This document shows, one piece after another, positions 24,363-31,687 of a stretch of DNA of 64,000 bases. The number at the start of each line of letters is the position of its first letter. Position 1 is the first letter of the stretch. A program made the translations under genes and the position numbers. The DNA comes from an uncultured Novosphingobium sp. Lineage in GTDB: Bacteria; Pseudomonadota; Alphaproteobacteria; Sphingomonadales; Sphingomonadaceae. Below the pieces are notes generated by a model. That model was given only the letters and a program-made list of their open reading frames with translations, searched no databases and was not told the origin of the DNA. The stretch spans positions 1 through 64,000 of the forward strand of contig CALKVF010000077.1 in assembly GCA_937996535.1 (NCBI GenBank), in the 5' to 3' direction.

Positions 24363-25892
24363 ATGACCGACGAACGCCTTGCCCCCCTCAGCGGCGCCAA
24401 GCTGACGCTGGCGGCGATCGGGCTGGCGCTGGCGAACTTCATCGTCATCCTCGACACCACGATCACCAACGTCTCGGTGCCGCACATCGCGGGCGGGCTG
24501 GCGATTTCGCCCTCACAGGGCACCTGGACGATTACCTCCTATGCCGTGGCCGAGGCGATCACCGTGCCGCTGACGGGCTGGCTGGCGGCGCGCTTTGGCA
24601 CCTACCGCACGCTGGTCGCCTCACTGCTCGGCTTTGCACTGTTTTCGGTGCTGTGCGGGCTGGCCCGCACGATCGAGCTGCTGGTCGTGCTGCGGGTGCT
24701 GCAAGGGCTGTCAGGCGGGCCGCTGATGCCGCTCACCCAGACCCTGATGCTGCGCATCTTCCCGCCCGAGAAAATGGGCGGGGCGAATGCCCTGTGGGGG
24801 GTAACCACGATCGCCGCGCCGATCATCGGCCCACTGATCGGCGGCTATATCTCGGACAACTGGTCGTGGCCATGGATCTTCTACATCAACCTGCCGGTCA
24901 CCGCGCTGTGCCTGTTCATCGTGACCCAGCTGATCGCGCGCTATGAAACCGAAACCGTGCGCGAGCGGATCGACGGGGTCGGCCTTGCGCTGCTGGTGGT
25001 CTTCGTCGGCTCGTTCCAGCTGATGCTCGATCTTGGGCGCGAGTATGACTGGTTCAATTCGCCGATGATCACCACGCTGGCGCTGACCGCGGCGATCGGC
25101 TTCGTCGCCTTCCTGATCTGGGAACTCACCGATCCGCACCCGGTGGTCGATCTCAAAGTGCTGCGCCACCGCACCTTATGGGTAGGCACGATCGGGGTCG
25201 CGCTGGGCTTTGGCGGGATGTTCTCGATGATCGTGCTGATCCCGCTGTGGCTGCAATCGGTGATGGGCTACACCGCCAGCGAAGCCGGGCACGCGATGGC
25301 CTTTATCGGGATCTTCGCGATCCTGATTGCCCCGCTCGCGGCCAAGCTGATGGAAGTGGTCGACCTGCGGCTGTGCATCACGCTGGGCACGCTGTGGCTG
25401 GTGATCATGTCGCTGATGCGCACCCAGTGGACCACCGAGGGCGATTTCTGGGACTTCAGCCTGCCGCAACTGCTGCAAGGCCTCGGGATGCCGTTCTTCT
25501 TCATCGGGCTGATGACCTTTGCGCTGTCCTCGGTCCCGCCCGAGGATACCGCCTCGGCCGCCGGGCTGCTGAGCTTCATGCGCACGGTCAGCGGCGCGGT
25601 CGGCACCGCCTTGGCGACCGCCACCTGGGACGATGCCACCCGCGAAAACCGCGCGCTGCTGGTCGGCCAGCTCAACGATCCCGCCGGCGCAATGGCCCGC
25701 ATGGAACATGCCGGCATGGGCGAGGCCCAGGCGCGCGGAGTGATCGAACGCCTGGTCGATTCCCAGGCCGCCACGCTGGGGGCAAGCCACGTATTCTTCA
25801 TGGCGGCGGCGGTGCTGTTCCTCGCCGCGTTCCTGCCCTGGCTGGCCCCCCGCCCCAAGCTGCGCGGCGGCGTGGGTGCCCCCGCGCACTGA
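24363..25892 (+). CDS. emrB: DHA2-family (EmrB/QacA) MFS drug exporter
   Basis: A 509-residue inner-membrane protein with 14 predicted membrane segments, starting in LANFIVILDTTITNVSVPHI, the motif D1-like segment of DHA2 carriers, with GWLAARFGTYRT as motif A and LQGLSGGPLMPLTQTL as motif B/C. Proton-driven export of drugs or other hydrophobic compounds across the envelope, together with the preceding adaptor and channel, is the usual role. The position next to a catabolic island suggests protection from the substrate or an intermediate, but this is an inference. The stop is followed by the short promoter of the next operon. Confidence 0.94.
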   Translation: MTDERLAPLSGAKLTLAAIGLALANFIVILDTTITNVSVPHIAGGLAISPSQGTWTITSYAVAEAITVPLTGWLAARFGTYRTLVASLLGFALFSVLCGLARTIELLVVLRVLQGLSGGPLMPLTQTLMLRIFPPEKMGGANALWGVTTIAAPIIGPLIGGYISDNWSWPWIFYINLPVTALCLFIVTQLIARYETETVRERIDGVGLALLVVFVGSFQLMLDLGREYDWFNSPMITTLALTAAIGFVAFLIWELTDPHPVVDLKVLRHRTLWVGTIGVALGFGGMFSMIVLIPLWLQSVMGYTASEAGHAMAFIGIFAILIAPLAAKLMEVVDLRLCITLGTLWLVIMSLMRTQWTTEGDFWDFSLPQLLQGLGMPFFFIGLMTFALSSVPPEDTASAAGLLSFMRTVSGAVGTALATATWDDATRENRALLVGQLNDPAGAMARMEHAGMGEAQARGVIERLVDSQAATLGASHVFFMAAAVLFLAAFLPWLAPRPKLRGGVGAPAH

Positions 25893-25927
25893 CCCCGCAA
25901 TCAGGGCTGGCCAAGCCCATCCGCGCA

Positions 25928-25947
25928 GTTTAACCAAGCGATTAAAC
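25928..25947. promoter_or_regulatory. Dyad GTTTAA-N8-TTAAAC before the hydratase-dehydrogenase operon
   Basis: A perfect 6-bp inverted repeat with an 8-base spacer, 40 bases upstream of the enoyl-CoA hydratase start and within the short gap after emrB. It is unlike the island dyad, so this operon may be controlled separately. No regulator gene is adjacent to suggest a binder. Confidence 0.42.
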
Positions 25948-25986
25948 AGCGCGGGAATCGCCGCGCGCGGGATAGGAGCGGGGCAG

Positions 25987-26730
25987 ATGACAAGGCAGGT
26001 CGAACGAACCGATGCAAACGGGGTTGCCGTGCTGACCCTCAACCGCCCGGACAAGCTCAATGCGCTGACGGTGACCATGTTCCGCGAACTGCGCGAACAC
26101 GTGGCCGCGCTGCGCGGCGATGCTTCGATCGCCTGCGTGGTGCTGCGCGGCGCGGGCAAGTGCTTTTCCGCCGGGCACGATCTGGCCGACATCGCCACGG
26201 GTGAGGAAGTGCCCTCGCGCGGGTGGCACAGCGAAACCTTGCGCCTGCTTGAAAAGCTGCCCCAGCCGGTGATCGCGGCGGTTCACGGCCATTGCTACAC
26301 CGGCGCGCTCGAAGTGGCGCTGGCCTGCGATTTCATCGTCGCGGCCGATAACGCCCGGTTCGGCGATACCCATGCCAAGTGGGCCCTGACCCCGATCTGG
26401 GGGATGAGCCAGCGCCTCCCCCGCCGGGTCGGCATCGCCACGGCCAAGCGGCTGATGTTTACCGCCGACATGATCGACGCGGCCGAGGCCATGCGGATCG
26501 GGCTGGCCGAATTCGTGGTCCCAGCGGCCACCTTCGATGCTGAAATCGCCGCGCTCGCCGCGCGCATCACCGCCAATTCCGCCTTCACCCACCGCGCCAA
26601 CAAGCGCCTGCTCGACACCACCGATGCGATGCATCTCGATGCCGGGCTGCAATGGGAAGTCATGGAATGCGAAGGCCACGGGCCCGACATGCACGACCGC
26701 ATCGCCGCCTTCACCGGCAAGAAACAGTAA
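25987..26730 (+). CDS. Enoyl-CoA hydratase/isomerase family protein
   Basis: A 247-residue crotonase-fold enzyme. The first oxyanion segment KCFSAGHDLADI is normal; the second is HGHCYTGALEVALACDFIV, where the usual GGG is TGA but the Glu is kept. The segment normally holding the second catalytic Glu reads GDTHAKWALTPIWGMSQRLP, so that Glu is absent, as in a recognised subgroup of hydratase-like proteins. The ATG at 25987 has AGGAG 8 bases upstream. It heads an operon with two acyl-CoA dehydrogenase genes and may act on the product of that heteromeric dehydrogenase. Confidence 0.9.
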   Translation: MTRQVERTDANGVAVLTLNRPDKLNALTVTMFRELREHVAALRGDASIACVVLRGAGKCFSAGHDLADIATGEEVPSRGWHSETLRLLEKLPQPVIAAVHGHCYTGALEVALACDFIVAADNARFGDTHAKWALTPIWGMSQRLPRRVGIATAKRLMFTADMIDAAEAMRIGLAEFVVPAATFDAEIAALAARITANSAFTHRANKRLLDTTDAMHLDAGLQWEVMECEGHGPDMHDRIAAFTGKKQ

Positions 26731-26742
26731 GGCAGACCGGCA

Positions 26743-27948
26743 ATGGATATTGAATTCGGCCCCGAGCTTGAGGCTTTCCGGCGCGAGGTCGCCGAATTTC
26801 TCGATACCGCGCCTACGCCCGAGATCCGCGAGGCTGGCCGCAAGACCACCAGCGCCTTCGCCCCGTTCGAAGCGGCGATCAAATGGCAGGGTATCCTGAA
26901 CCAGCGCGGCTGGGCCGCACCGGGCTGGCCCAAGCAGTATGGCGGCACCGGCTGGTCGGTCGAACAGCGCTACATCTTCGCCGAGGAATACTGGAAGCGC
27001 GACCTGCCGCCGCTGCTGCCCAACGGGTTGCAGATGGTGGGCCCGCTGCTGATCGAGGCGGGCAGCGAGGAACAAAAGGCCCGCTACCTGCCCGGCATCC
27101 TCAGCGGCGAGGATTACTGGACCCAGGGCTATTCCGAACCCGGCGCGGGATCGGACCTTGCCGCGCTCAAATGCAGCGCCGTGGCCGACGGGGATGACTA
27201 CATCATCAACGGCCAGAAGATCTGGACCACGCTGGCGCACAAGGCCAACCGCATGTTCATGCTGGTGCGCACCGACGGCGCCGGCAAGAAGCAGCAGGGG
27301 ATCACCTTCCTGCTGCTGGAGCGGACCGACTACCCGGGCATGGAAATCCGGCCGATCATCGGCCTCGATGGCATTCCCGAGCAGTGCGAGGTGTTCTTCG
27401 ACAATGTCCGCGTGCCGCAATCAGCCCGCGTCGGCGCCGAGAACGACGGATGGAGCGTGGCCAAGGCCCTGCTCAAGCACGAACGCGGCGGGTCGGCCAG
27501 CAGCCCGGCGATGTATCGCCGCCTCGAAACGATCCGTGCGGCGGCCAGCGGCACGCCCTCGCCCCACGGCGGCACGGTGCTCGACGATCCGGTGTTCCAG
27601 CGCGATCTCGGCGAACTCGAAGCCGAAATCGCAGCCTGCGCGGCCTTTGAAAAGCTGGTGATCAGCGGCCATCCCTCGGCCGCCGATCCGGCCATGCCAT
27701 CGCTGACCAAGGTGATGAACAGCGAACTGACCCAGCGCATCTCGGTGATGATGACCCGGGTTGCCGGGCTCGAAGCCCTGCCCTTGCAGCCTGAGGCGCT
27801 GGAGGTCGGATCCACGGCCGCGCCGCTCGGCAGTGATCTCGAACTGCTGGCCATGCCCTATTACCTCAATTCGCGGGCCACCACGATCTACGCCGGGACC
27901 AACGAGGTCCAGCGCGACCTGATCGCCCGCACCCTGCCGACCGCCTGA
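26743..27948 (+). CDS. Acyl-CoA dehydrogenase, larger subunit of a pair
   Basis: A 401-residue acyl-CoA dehydrogenase. Characteristic parts are WAAPGWPKQYGGTGWSVEQ, the FAD-contacting YSEPGAGSDLAALKC and INGQKIWTTLAH, and the C-terminal ATTIYAGTNEVQRDLIART. In many family members the last motif reads YEGT, where the Glu is the catalytic base; here it is YAGT, so the base must lie elsewhere or in the partner. The gene directly downstream encodes a smaller dehydrogenase, as in the alpha2beta2 enzymes known from bacterial steroid side-chain degradation. Substrate unknown. Confidence 0.94.
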   Translation: MDIEFGPELEAFRREVAEFLDTAPTPEIREAGRKTTSAFAPFEAAIKWQGILNQRGWAAPGWPKQYGGTGWSVEQRYIFAEEYWKRDLPPLLPNGLQMVGPLLIEAGSEEQKARYLPGILSGEDYWTQGYSEPGAGSDLAALKCSAVADGDDYIINGQKIWTTLAHKANRMFMLVRTDGAGKKQQGITFLLLERTDYPGMEIRPIIGLDGIPEQCEVFFDNVRVPQSARVGAENDGWSVAKALLKHERGGSASSPAMYRRLETIRAAASGTPSPHGGTVLDDPVFQRDLGELEAEIAACAAFEKLVISGHPSAADPAMPSLTKVMNSELTQRISVMMTRVAGLEALPLQPEALEVGSTAAPLGSDLELLAMPYYLNSRATTIYAGTNEVQRDLIARTLPTA

Positions 27949-27962
27949 CCGGGGGACTGACC

Positions 27963-29063
27963 ATGGATTTCACTTTCACCTCCGAACAGGAAATGCTGCG
28001 CAGCGGTCTGGCCCGGTTGCTCAGCCAGACCTGCAGCTTTGACCAGCGCCAGGCGCGGCTGCGCGCCGGGCGCGGCCACGATGCCGATGTCTGGCGCCAG
28101 TTTGCGGACATGGGCCTGCTCGCCCTGCCCTTCAGCGAGGCCGAAGGCGGGCTGGGCGGCGGCGCGAGCGATGTGGTGGCAATCGGCGAACTGCTCGGCC
28201 GCCATCTGGTGGTCGAACCCTATGTCGGCTCGATCCTCCTAGGCGGCAAGGCGCTGGCGCTGGCCGGGGAACGCGCGGGCGCGCTGCTGGGCACGGTCAT
28301 CGCCGGCGAGGCCGTGGCCGCGCTCGCGCACGAGGAACGCCACGGGATCGGCCCGCTCGCCATGCTCGGCACCACACTGAGCGAAAGCAGCGGCACGCTG
28401 CGGCTGGATGGCGACAAGCGCATGGTGCTCGATGGTGCTGAGGCGCAGGTACTGGTCGTGTCCGCCCGGCAAGGGGACCGGCTGGTGCTGGTCCAGGTCG
28501 ATCCGGCCGCTGCCGGGGTGAGCATCACGGGTTATACCACCATCGATGGCCGCCGCGCTGCAAACCTGCGCTTTGCCGGGGTATCGATCGATCCCGCCGC
28601 CGTGCTGCTGGACAATGCCGAAGCGGCGCTGGATGGGGTGATTGCGCTCGCTACGCTGGCGCTCTGCGCCGAAGCCGTGGGCGCGATGGGCGCGCTGCTC
28701 GAAGCCAGCAGCACCTATGGCGCGACCCGCAAGCAATTTGGCGTGCCGATCGCCAGCTTCCAAGCCATTGCCCACCGCCTTGCCGACATGAAGATCGCCT
28801 GGGCCAAGGCCAACGCCCTGCTGCTCCACACCACAGCGCTGGTCGAAGCCGGCAAGGGCGGCGCCCGCGAAATCGCGCTGCTCAAGGCGCAGGCCGGCCG
28901 CCTTGGCCGCAGCCTTGGCGAAAGCGCAGTGCAGGTCCACGGCGGGATCGGGATGACCGACGAACTCAACGTCGGACACTACCACAAGCGCATCCTCGCG
29001 ATCGAGGCGATGCTTGGCAGCACCGACTATCACCTGCGGCGGGTCGGCGCGGCAGCGGCCTAG
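27963..29063 (+). CDS. Acyl-CoA dehydrogenase, smaller subunit of a pair
   Basis: A 366-residue acyl-CoA dehydrogenase-like protein beginning MDFTFTSEQEMLRSGLARLL. The core has FSEAEGGLGGGASDVVAIGE and a C-terminal GRSLGESAVQVHGGIGMTDE followed by a divergent tail (HYHKRILAIEAM) without a YEGT base. It lacks much of the usual FAD-binding SEPxAGSD motif (there is an ALAHEERH stretch in its place). Together with the preceding gene it probably forms a heteromer in which each subunit supplies part of the active site. The stop overlaps the convergent secreted-protein gene by 4 bases. Confidence 0.92.
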   Translation: MDFTFTSEQEMLRSGLARLLSQTCSFDQRQARLRAGRGHDADVWRQFADMGLLALPFSEAEGGLGGGASDVVAIGELLGRHLVVEPYVGSILLGGKALALAGERAGALLGTVIAGEAVAALAHEERHGIGPLAMLGTTLSESSGTLRLDGDKRMVLDGAEAQVLVVSARQGDRLVLVQVDPAAAGVSITGYTTIDGRRAANLRFAGVSIDPAAVLLDNAEAALDGVIALATLALCAEAVGAMGALLEASSTYGATRKQFGVPIASFQAIAHRLADMKIAWAKANALLLHTTALVEAGKGGAREIALLKAQAGRLGRSLGESAVQVHGGIGMTDELNVGHYHKRILAIEAMLGSTDYHLRRVGAAAA

Positions 29064-29815
29064 GGCACGGTATAGTCTCCGCAATCGGGCAGCGGACTGT
29101 CGGGCACATAGTCGCCGCTGGCGGGGTCGATCCGCAGCAGCCGCGTAACGCTGCAATCGGGATCGACCACCCGCTTCAGATCGCGTTGCCGCAGGCGCTT
29201 GCCCGCAAGCGAATCCGCCGAGCGTGACACTGCGCCCGGATAGGAGGTCGCGCGGGTGCGATAGCGCAGCACCGCTGGCCCTGCCCCGCTCCCCGGCGCA
29301 AGCGAGAGGCTGGCGCTGAAGCTGTATTCATCATGACAGGCCCCGGCGCGCTGGCGATAGTCCTCCTCGCTGAAACAGGCCCGGATCATCGCGCCGCCTT
29401 CCCACGGCACGGTCAAGACCGCGCGCACCGCGCCATCGGCGGGGACGCGGTAAAGCGTCAGCTGCGATGCCCAGGCACCGCCGCCCGAATAGGCGGTGCT
29501 TTGCTGGTCGATCACCCCGACCAGGCTGGTGCCATCGCCCAGCACGATCCGGCGCGGCCATAGCGCCAGGTTGGCAGCATCGGCATCGCCGCGCGGTGAT
29601 GCCGGGGCCAATTCGGTGCTGACCGCCCGGCTGCCCGATGCCAGTTCGAGGATCGTCGGCGCGCCCTCCTCCTTGGCAATTCGCGCGCACCAGCTGCCAT
29701 CCGCAACACACAGCCGCGCTTCATCGCCGGCTGCGGGGCGCAAGATTTCGATCCTGTTTGCCGGCAAGGTAGCTGCCGGAGCCAGAAGCAGCCCTGCCAC
29801 CACGATCATGCTCAT
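29060..29815 (-). CDS. Secreted protein of unknown function
   Basis: A 251-residue protein with a probable signal peptide (MSMIVVAGLLLAPAATLPA). I do not recognise a family. It has a few Cys in pairs (ARLCVADGSWCARI; MIRACFSEEDY and GACHDEYSF), which may form periplasmic disulfides, and a beta-rich, Thr/Ser-containing middle. It follows the other unknown secreted protein by 12 bases on the same strand, so the two are probably co-expressed and act together outside the cytoplasm. Confidence 0.72.
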   Translation of the reverse strand: MSMIVVAGLLLAPAATLPANRIEILRPAAGDEARLCVADGSWCARIAKEEGAPTILELASGSRAVSTELAPASPRGDADAANLALWPRRIVLGDGTSLVGVIDQQSTAYSGGGAWASQLTLYRVPADGAVRAVLTVPWEGGAMIRACFSEEDYRQRAGACHDEYSFSASLSLAPGSGAGPAVLRYRTRATSYPGAVSRSADSLAGKRLRQRDLKRVVDPDCSVTRLLRIDPASGDYVPDSPLPDCGDYTVP

Positions 29816-29827
29816 CCTGCCGCCCCT

Positions 29828-30946
29828 TCAATTGCCGCGTTCATAGCGCCCCCGGCCGAATGCCTCGGGCAACAGGGCCGTGCCATCAATGCTCAGGTCC
29901 AACCGCTCGAACGGCGGCGGGGTGAGCTGTTTTGCATCGATCCCGATGGCGACGACCCCGGCACTGACGGGCGGGACCGCGATGGTCTGGTCACGCTCGG
30001 GGGCGAAGGGGGCAGACACGCGGACCGACACCAGCGGCGCCGACACCGCGCCGGCATGGATCGCCAGCCCGCGATCCGCCGTCTCCAGGCGTTCTTCGTG
30101 CCCATCGGCGAAGCTGAGGGTTACCGCCACGCGGCGCGCGCCCATGTCGCTTTCGGGATCGAGCACCCGCACCGCCAGCCCGCCGATCCAGCCGCGCTCG
30201 TCGCGCGCGGCGGCGATATCGGGTTCCTGCGGCATGGTGCAGGCCGGCGGCAACACCGGTGGAAGCAGTTCGGGATCGGGGAGATCGGCTGCGCGCGACG
30301 CGTTGCGGGCGTGTTGGCGCGCCAGTTCCCATTCGCCCAGCGCCTGCTGCGCGGCTTCAATTTTGCCCGGCACAGGGCCGTTTGGCCCGATCGCCTCGCC
30401 CGCCAACCGCTCGGCTGCGGCGCGCGCGGTTTGGAGCTGCGCCAACGCTTCGTCAGCCCGCGCCTTAAGGCTTGCTGGGCTTTCGGCCTCCTCGCCGATC
30501 AGCGCCGGGCTGAGCGCCGGCGCGGCCATGACCCCGCCCAGGATCGGGCAGCGGTCCTGCACCGCGGCAACCTCTGCCTGATAGTGCTGATCGCGCAGCG
30601 CACGTTCGGGCCGTTCGCTCCATGGCTCGGTCCCGAGCAGGGCATAGAGCGGGCGGGTGCGATCGGGCATGGCAGCGCGCAGCACCACAGCCTGCCCTTC
30701 GCGCGTCCAGGTTCCGTTGACCTGCTGGTCGGCCGCGCCGTAGCTCATGAACCATGCGAAACTGCCGTCGGCGCGCAGCAGCAATTCAGAGCCAACCTCG
30801 TGCACGCCCGACAGGTAATAGTGCCCGGCAAAGGCCGGATCGACGACCCCGGCGGTGGCTGCCACAGCCGGGCGCTCCTGCGCCCGGGCCGGCGCCGCAG
30901 CAGCCGCCAGCAAGGCGGCCCATCCCAGCCATTTCATACCATTCAT
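29828..30946 (-). CDS. Secreted protein of unknown function
   Basis: A 372-residue protein with a signal peptide (MNGMKWLGWAALLAAAAAPARA). The start could also be at 30964 or 30937. The first 100 residues after the signal have a repeated-strand look (GHYYLSGVHEVGSELLLRAD, then GSFAWFMSYGAADQQVNGTW), reminiscent of lipocalin-like secreted domains in sphingomonads. An Ala/Glu-rich helical stretch follows (about residues 160-215), then a beta-rich C-terminus with a Pro-rich link (PELLPPVLPPACTMPQEP). First gene of a two-gene unit; function not known. Confidence 0.72.
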   Translation of the reverse strand: MNGMKWLGWAALLAAAAAPARAQERPAVAATAGVVDPAFAGHYYLSGVHEVGSELLLRADGSFAWFMSYGAADQQVNGTWTREGQAVVLRAAMPDRTRPLYALLGTEPWSERPERALRDQHYQAEVAAVQDRCPILGGVMAAPALSPALIGEEAESPASLKARADEALAQLQTARAAAERLAGEAIGPNGPVPGKIEAAQQALGEWELARQHARNASRAADLPDPELLPPVLPPACTMPQEPDIAAARDERGWIGGLAVRVLDPESDMGARRVAVTLSFADGHEERLETADRGLAIHAGAVSAPLVSVRVSAPFAPERDQTIAVPPVSAGVVAIGIDAKQLTPPPFERLDLSIDGTALLPEAFGRGRYERGN

Positions 30947-30964
30947 CTGCGCGACCCAACCCAT

Positions 30965-31306
30965 CCTCGGAAACGTACTTATGCGTAGTGCCCCGGATTT
31001 CAGTCAATCGATTTAGCTGCCAGCATCTGACCTGCGTGCAGGCGGGTTTTCCCTTTTTTGCCTCACACGTCGTTAGGCAGCGCAGGGGAAACGGGGGCTA
31101 ATGGGACTCCTGCGCTGCCTATTGACGTCAGCGCGTCACCCCAGTTGCAAAATGCTCAACACCCTGCGCGGGTTTCGCACTTGCGAATCGCGCAACCCAA
31201 CCCCATTTGCGCCTTGCCTTTCAGGCATCCTCTCCCAAACTTTTAGGGCCGACCGGATTGCTCCGACCGGCCCATTCTTTTTGGGATAGAGCCCGCTGAC
31301 AGGCGA
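30965..31306. other. Gene-free interval with strong secondary structure
   Basis: No credible coding region lies in these 342 bases. The right two thirds form a chain of hairpins on the plus strand ending in a terminator-like structure, entered separately as a candidate small RNA. The left third holds a small hairpin CCTGC-GT-GCAGG (31031-31042) followed by two T runs; its purpose is unclear because no plus-strand gene precedes it. Confidence 0.6.
31074..31282 (+). ncRNA. Candidate small RNA (hairpin chain ending in a terminator)
   Basis: In order: a 13-bp stem TAGGCAGCGCAGG/CCTGCGCTGCCTA (31074-31121, 21-base loop), TGACG/CGTCA (31123-31138), a GCGCG...CGCGC stem with an inner TTCGC/GCGAA (31166-31193), TGCCT/AGGCA with a 3-base loop (31215-31227), and GGGCCG...CGGCCC with an inner CGGA/TCCG (31246-31273) followed by ATTCTTTTT. 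The final element looks like a rho-independent terminator in the plus direction although no plus-strand gene precedes it. I could not match it to 6S, SRP, tmRNA or RNase P RNA by eye. Transcription direction and existence are inferred from structure alone. Confidence 0.4.
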
Positions 31307-31558
31307 TCAGACCGGGGCTTGCGCCTTGGCGATCATCCCCGAAATATCGTCGAGCAGGCCAAGGCGCTGCTTCTTGAGATCTTCCAGACGGAAATCCGAA
31401 GCGGCTTCGACTTCGCTTTCGATGCGATGAATTTCACGATTGAGATCGTGGTATTGGTCCGAAAGCTTGCGGAAATGCGCATCCGACAGCTTGAGTTCGT
31501 GCAGCACACCGACGGCATCGGGAAATTCGGCATGAAGATCGTGGGGGGTGTGGCTCAT
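31307..31558 (-). CDS. YdcH family (DUF465) small protein
   Basis: An 83-residue protein matching the YdcH/DUF465 pattern: the middle HFRKLSDQYHDLNREIHRIE, then DLKKQRLGLLDDISGMI near the end, all predicted as helical coiled coil. The ATG at 31558 is preceded by AGAAGG; upstream in-frame Met codons lack a site. Members are small cytosolic proteins of unknown function common in Alpha- and Gammaproteobacteria. It is downstream of the FadJ-like gene on the same strand, with a 129-base gap. Confidence 0.9.
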   Translation of the reverse strand: MSHTPHDLHAEFPDAVGVLHELKLSDAHFRKLSDQYHDLNREIHRIESEVEAASDFRLEDLKKQRLGLLDDISGMIAKAQAPV

Positions 31559-31687
31559 CGTTACCTTCTCTGTTCGGACAATCGGTTGCGACCCGGTTGA
31601 CGAACATTCACACGCCAGGCCGAAGGGCTGCATTGCGCAGGATCAAGTCCTGCACAATTTGCTCCTCCGGCCCGCGATTACTTCGGC

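Noticed and set aside
31073..31122. GTTAGGC next to an inverted repeat, resembling an integron attC site
   Set aside because: In attC the RYYYAAC core comes first and GTTRRRY last; here the GTTAGGC is on the outer left and the right end lacks a matching core. No integrase or cassette genes are near.
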